Assembly: GCA_012518475.1 (NCBI GenBank)
Contig: JAAYSB010000115.1
Coordinates: 1-7,019 of the forward strand
Length of the DNA: 7,019 nucleotides
Direction: 5' to 3'
Source of the DNA: Intrasporangiaceae bacterium
Lineage (GTDB): Bacteria; Actinomycetota; Actinomycetes; Actinomycetales; Dermatophilaceae
Made by a program: the position numbers and the translations under genes
Notes under the pieces: generated by a model
The model's database searches: none
Seen by the model: only the letters and a program-made list of their open reading frames with translations
Told to the model about the DNA's origin: nothing
Shown here: positions 5,247-7,019 of the stretch, piece by piece
Layout of the letters: each line of letters starts with the position of its first letter
Position numbering within the stretch: position 1 is the stretch's first letter

Positions 5247-5963
5247 TCAGCCGTCGCCGCCGCCGACGACACCGATCTCGGCTCCCTCGTCCGGGTCCTC
5301 CAACTGCTGCTTGCCGAGGCGAGGATAGACGTCGTCGCGCAGGTTGAGGGCGCGCACCGCAGTGCGGCCCTTCTGCCGCTCGATGATGCTGACCGAGGCC
5401 GGGTCGACGATGATGCTCTGGAACGAGTCGAGGGGCAGGCCCATGGCCCGCGCGAGCAGGGCCTTGATGACGTCTCCGTGCGAGACCATCGCCCAGACAG
5501 CGTGCTCCCCGTGCTCCTCTTCGATCCGCTCGTCCCACTGCTGCCAGGCCTCCCAGGCCCGGTCCGACATCGCGGAGAGAGACTCGTGGTCATGATCGCC
5601 GTCCGGGTCGGCCGGGAAGGTCACCGTGCTCGGAGCGGACTGGACGTCCTTCCACAGCTCCTCCGCGGCCAGGTCCTTGAGGCTCTTTCCGGTCCAGGCG
5701 CCGTATTGCACCTCGGCCACCCGCTCCTCGACCTCGACCTGGCAGCCCTCGGCCTGGATCGAGCAGATCTCGCTCGCCGTGACGGCACAGCGCTCGAGCG
5801 GACTGGTGACCAGGCTGCTGAGCCGCACCTGGAACAGGCCCTTGGCGAGCCGACGGATCTGGCCCCAGCCGTCCTCGGTGAGGTCGGACTCGGTGCGCCC
5901 GGCGAGGATCCCGTCGACGTTCGCCTGCGACTGGCCGTGCCGGATGAGCAGACAGGTCGTCAT
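5247..5963 (-). CDS. MSMEG_4193-family histidine phosphatase / probable phosphomutase
   Basis: 238 residues from ATG 5963, whose ATGA overlaps the stop of the upstream oxidoreductase. It belongs to the histidine phosphatase (phosphoglycerate mutase-like) superfamily. LLIRHGQS (Arg8, phospho-accepting His9), SPLERC (Arg58), the acid residue in AEVQYGAWTGKSLKDLA (Glu84) and MVSHGDV (His162) give a complete catalytic set. SIIVDPASVSII (183-194) and a C-terminal GVVGGGDG are typical of this branch. Residues ~117-128 (PADPDGDHDHES) replace the PGGES usually seen there, an acidic/His insertion. The family is annotated as a probable phosphomutase; the M. tuberculosis relative is Rv2135c. The substrate is unknown. 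It is cytosolic by sequence and is followed by a 140-bp gap before DUF3090 and SCO1664, its usual genomic partners. Confidence 0.93.
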   Translation of the reverse strand: MTTCLLIRHGQSQANVDGILAGRTESDLTEDGWGQIRRLAKGLFQVRLSSLVTSPLERCAVTASEICSIQAEGCQVEVEERVAEVQYGAWTGKSLKDLAAEELWKDVQSAPSTVTFPADPDGDHDHESLSAMSDRAWEAWQQWDERIEEEHGEHAVWAMVSHGDVIKALLARAMGLPLDSFQSIIVDPASVSIIERQKGRTAVRALNLRDDVYPRLGKQQLEDPDEGAEIGVVGGGDG

Positions 5964-7019
5964 GACGGGTCTGCGCCGAGGACGACCTCGGCCATGGTCT
6001 GCAGCAGCTCCGCGCCCTCCTCGAGGGTGCGGGAGTACGGTGCCACCGTCAGCGTGGTGACTCCGGCGTCCGCATAGCGGCCGATCCGTTCAGCGATGCG
6101 GTGCTTCGGGCCGACCAGCGACGTCGCGTCGAGGAACTCGTCCGGGACAGCGTCCGCGGCGTCACGCTGGCGACCGGCGAGATAGAGGTCCTGGATCGTC
6201 GCGGCCTCCTGCTCGAAGCCCATCCGGCAGGCGAGCTGGTTGTAGAAGTTCTGCTCGCGTGACCCCATCCCGCCGATGTAGAGCGCGGCATAGGGCGCCA
6301 CACGACGCAGGCCGTCCTCGACATCGTCGGTGACCACGACAGGCACGGTTGGGACGACGTCGAAGCCGTGGAGCGGGTCCTGCTCGGTTCCCCTTCCGGC
6401 CTTCTCGCGGCCGGCTCGGATGGAGGCGAGCAGGTCGCCCGAGTGCTCGGGTGAGAAGAAGATGGCGAGCCAGCCGTCGGCGATCTCGCCGGTGAGCTCG
6501 AGGTTCTTCGGTCCCACCGCCGCGAGGTACAGGGGGATATGCTCGCGGACGGGGTGGACGGTGAGCTTGAGCGACTTGCCCGGGCCGTCAGGCAGCGGGA
6601 GGGTGAAGTGGCGACCGGTATACGACACCCGCTCCCGGCGCAGGGCGGACTGGACGACGTCGACGTACTCACGGGTCCGGCCGAGCGGGTTGGCGAAGCG
6701 CACCCCGTGCCAGCCCTCACTGACCTGTGGTCCGGAGACGCCGAGGCCGAGCCGGGTCCGGCCGCCGGTGAGCGCGTCGAGGGTGGCGATCGTCATGGCC
6801 GTCATCGCGGGGCTGCGAGCCGGGATCTGCATGACGGCAGCCCCGACGTCGATCCGCGTGGTCCGTGAACCGATCCAGGACATGATCGTCGGCGCATCCG
6901 AGCCGTAGGCCTCGGCGACCCACGCCACGGAGTACCCGAGCTGATCGGCCATCTGGGCCGCGAGCGTCATCGTCTCCAGTGCCTGCGAGGGGTCGTTGCT
7001 CTGCGAGCCGAGACCGAGG
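5960..7019 (-). CDS. LLM-class F420-dependent oxidoreductase (Rv3520c-like), N-terminus cut by window
   Basis: The frame is open to the window edge, giving 352 visible residues starting LGLGSQSNDPSQALETM. The ATG at 6970 is therefore internal, and only a few N-terminal residues should be missing. Motifs of the Rv3520c-like F420 family are AWVAEAYGSDAPTIMSWIGS, QIPARSPAMTAMTIATLDAL, TGGRTRLGLGVSGPQVSEGW and AVGPKNLELTGEIADGWL. The luciferase-like TIM barrel is predicted to bind deazaflavin F420 and move hydride to or from an unknown organic substrate in the cytosol. The C-terminal EFLDATSLVGPKHRIAERIG segment and a following TLTVAPYS strand are also typical of the LLM fold. Its TGA overlaps the phosphomutase ATG by 4 bases (ATGA), suggesting coupled translation. 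FMN-using relatives share the fold, so F420 is inferred from subfamily resemblance. Confidence 0.92.
   Translation of the reverse strand, partial: LGLGSQSNDPSQALETMTLAAQMADQLGYSVAWVAEAYGSDAPTIMSWIGSRTTRIDVGAAVMQIPARSPAMTAMTIATLDALTGGRTRLGLGVSGPQVSEGWHGVRFANPLGRTREYVDVVQSALRRERVSYTGRHFTLPLPDGPGKSLKLTVHPVREHIPLYLAAVGPKNLELTGEIADGWLAIFFSPEHSGDLLASIRAGREKAGRGTEQDPLHGFDVVPTVPVVVTDDVEDGLRRVAPYAALYIGGMGSREQNFYNQLACRMGFEQEAATIQDLYLAGRQRDAADAVPDEFLDATSLVGPKHRIAERIGRYADAGVTTLTVAPYSRTLEEGAELLQTMAEVVLGADPS

Noticed and set aside
5229..6077. 282-codon plus-strand open frame opposite the phosphatase
   Set aside because: Antisense shadow; the minus-strand protein has a complete catalytic set, and this frame gives only low-complexity sequence.
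1..7019. CRISPR, insertion sequence, prophage, toxin-antitoxin or tRNA features
   Set aside because: I saw no repeat arrays, transposase-like proteins, terminal repeats or cloverleaf-like sequences. The RecB-like gene has Cas4-type motifs but no cas neighbours in view.

Overview
The window is GC-rich, gene-dense chromosomal DNA from an actinomycete. It encodes a mycothiol biosynthesis enzyme (MshC), an F420-type luciferase-like oxidoreductase, an actinobacterial PAC2 protein and three families found mainly in Actinomycetota. Gene content and order recall the Rv2125/Rv2130c/Rv2133c-Rv2135c neighbourhood of Mycobacterium tuberculosis. Overall sequence character suggests a Micrococcales-type organism (for example the Janibacter/Intrasporangiaceae group), but the genus is a guess. 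There is no sign of mobile elements, CRISPR, rRNA or tRNA.

Layout: (1) 1-716, plus strand: 3' part of a stand-alone RecB-like PD-(D/E)XK nuclease with a C-terminal cysteine cluster. (2) 713-1438, minus: HAD-family hydrolase, converging on the nuclease with the two TAG stops sharing one CTAG. (3) 1439-1466: a 28-bp divergent promoter region. (4) 1467-2333, plus: PAC2-family protein. (5) 2334-2504: a 171-bp convergent gap with two hairpins. (6) 2505-3767, minus: mshC. (7) 3791-4597, minus: SCO1664-family, PI3/4-kinase-like protein. (8) 4594-5106, minus: DUF3090 protein. (9) 5107-5246: a 140-bp gap with two hairpins and a promoter. (10) 5247-5963, minus: MSMEG_4193-family histidine phosphatase/phosphomutase. 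(11) 5960-7019, minus: LLM F420-dependent oxidoreductase, cut by the window edge.

The minus-strand run reads oxidoreductase -> phosphatase -> DUF3090 -> SCO1664 -> mshC. Two junctions are 4-base stop/start overlaps (ATGA and GTGA), which suggests translational coupling. The phosphatase/DUF3090/SCO1664 trio beside mshC is a conserved actinobacterial cluster of unknown function and is the most interesting part of the window. A kinase-like protein, a phosphatase and a small cysteine-motif protein stand next to the cysteine ligase of an inositol-based thiol pathway that still lacks an assigned phosphatase (MshA2).

All four genes whose starts are free of an upstream-gene overlap (HAD, PAC2, mshC, DUF3090) have a TANNNT -10-like hexamer only 6-7 bases before the start codon. 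This is the signature of leaderless transcripts. The two sizeable gaps also share a similar 22-base hairpin element.
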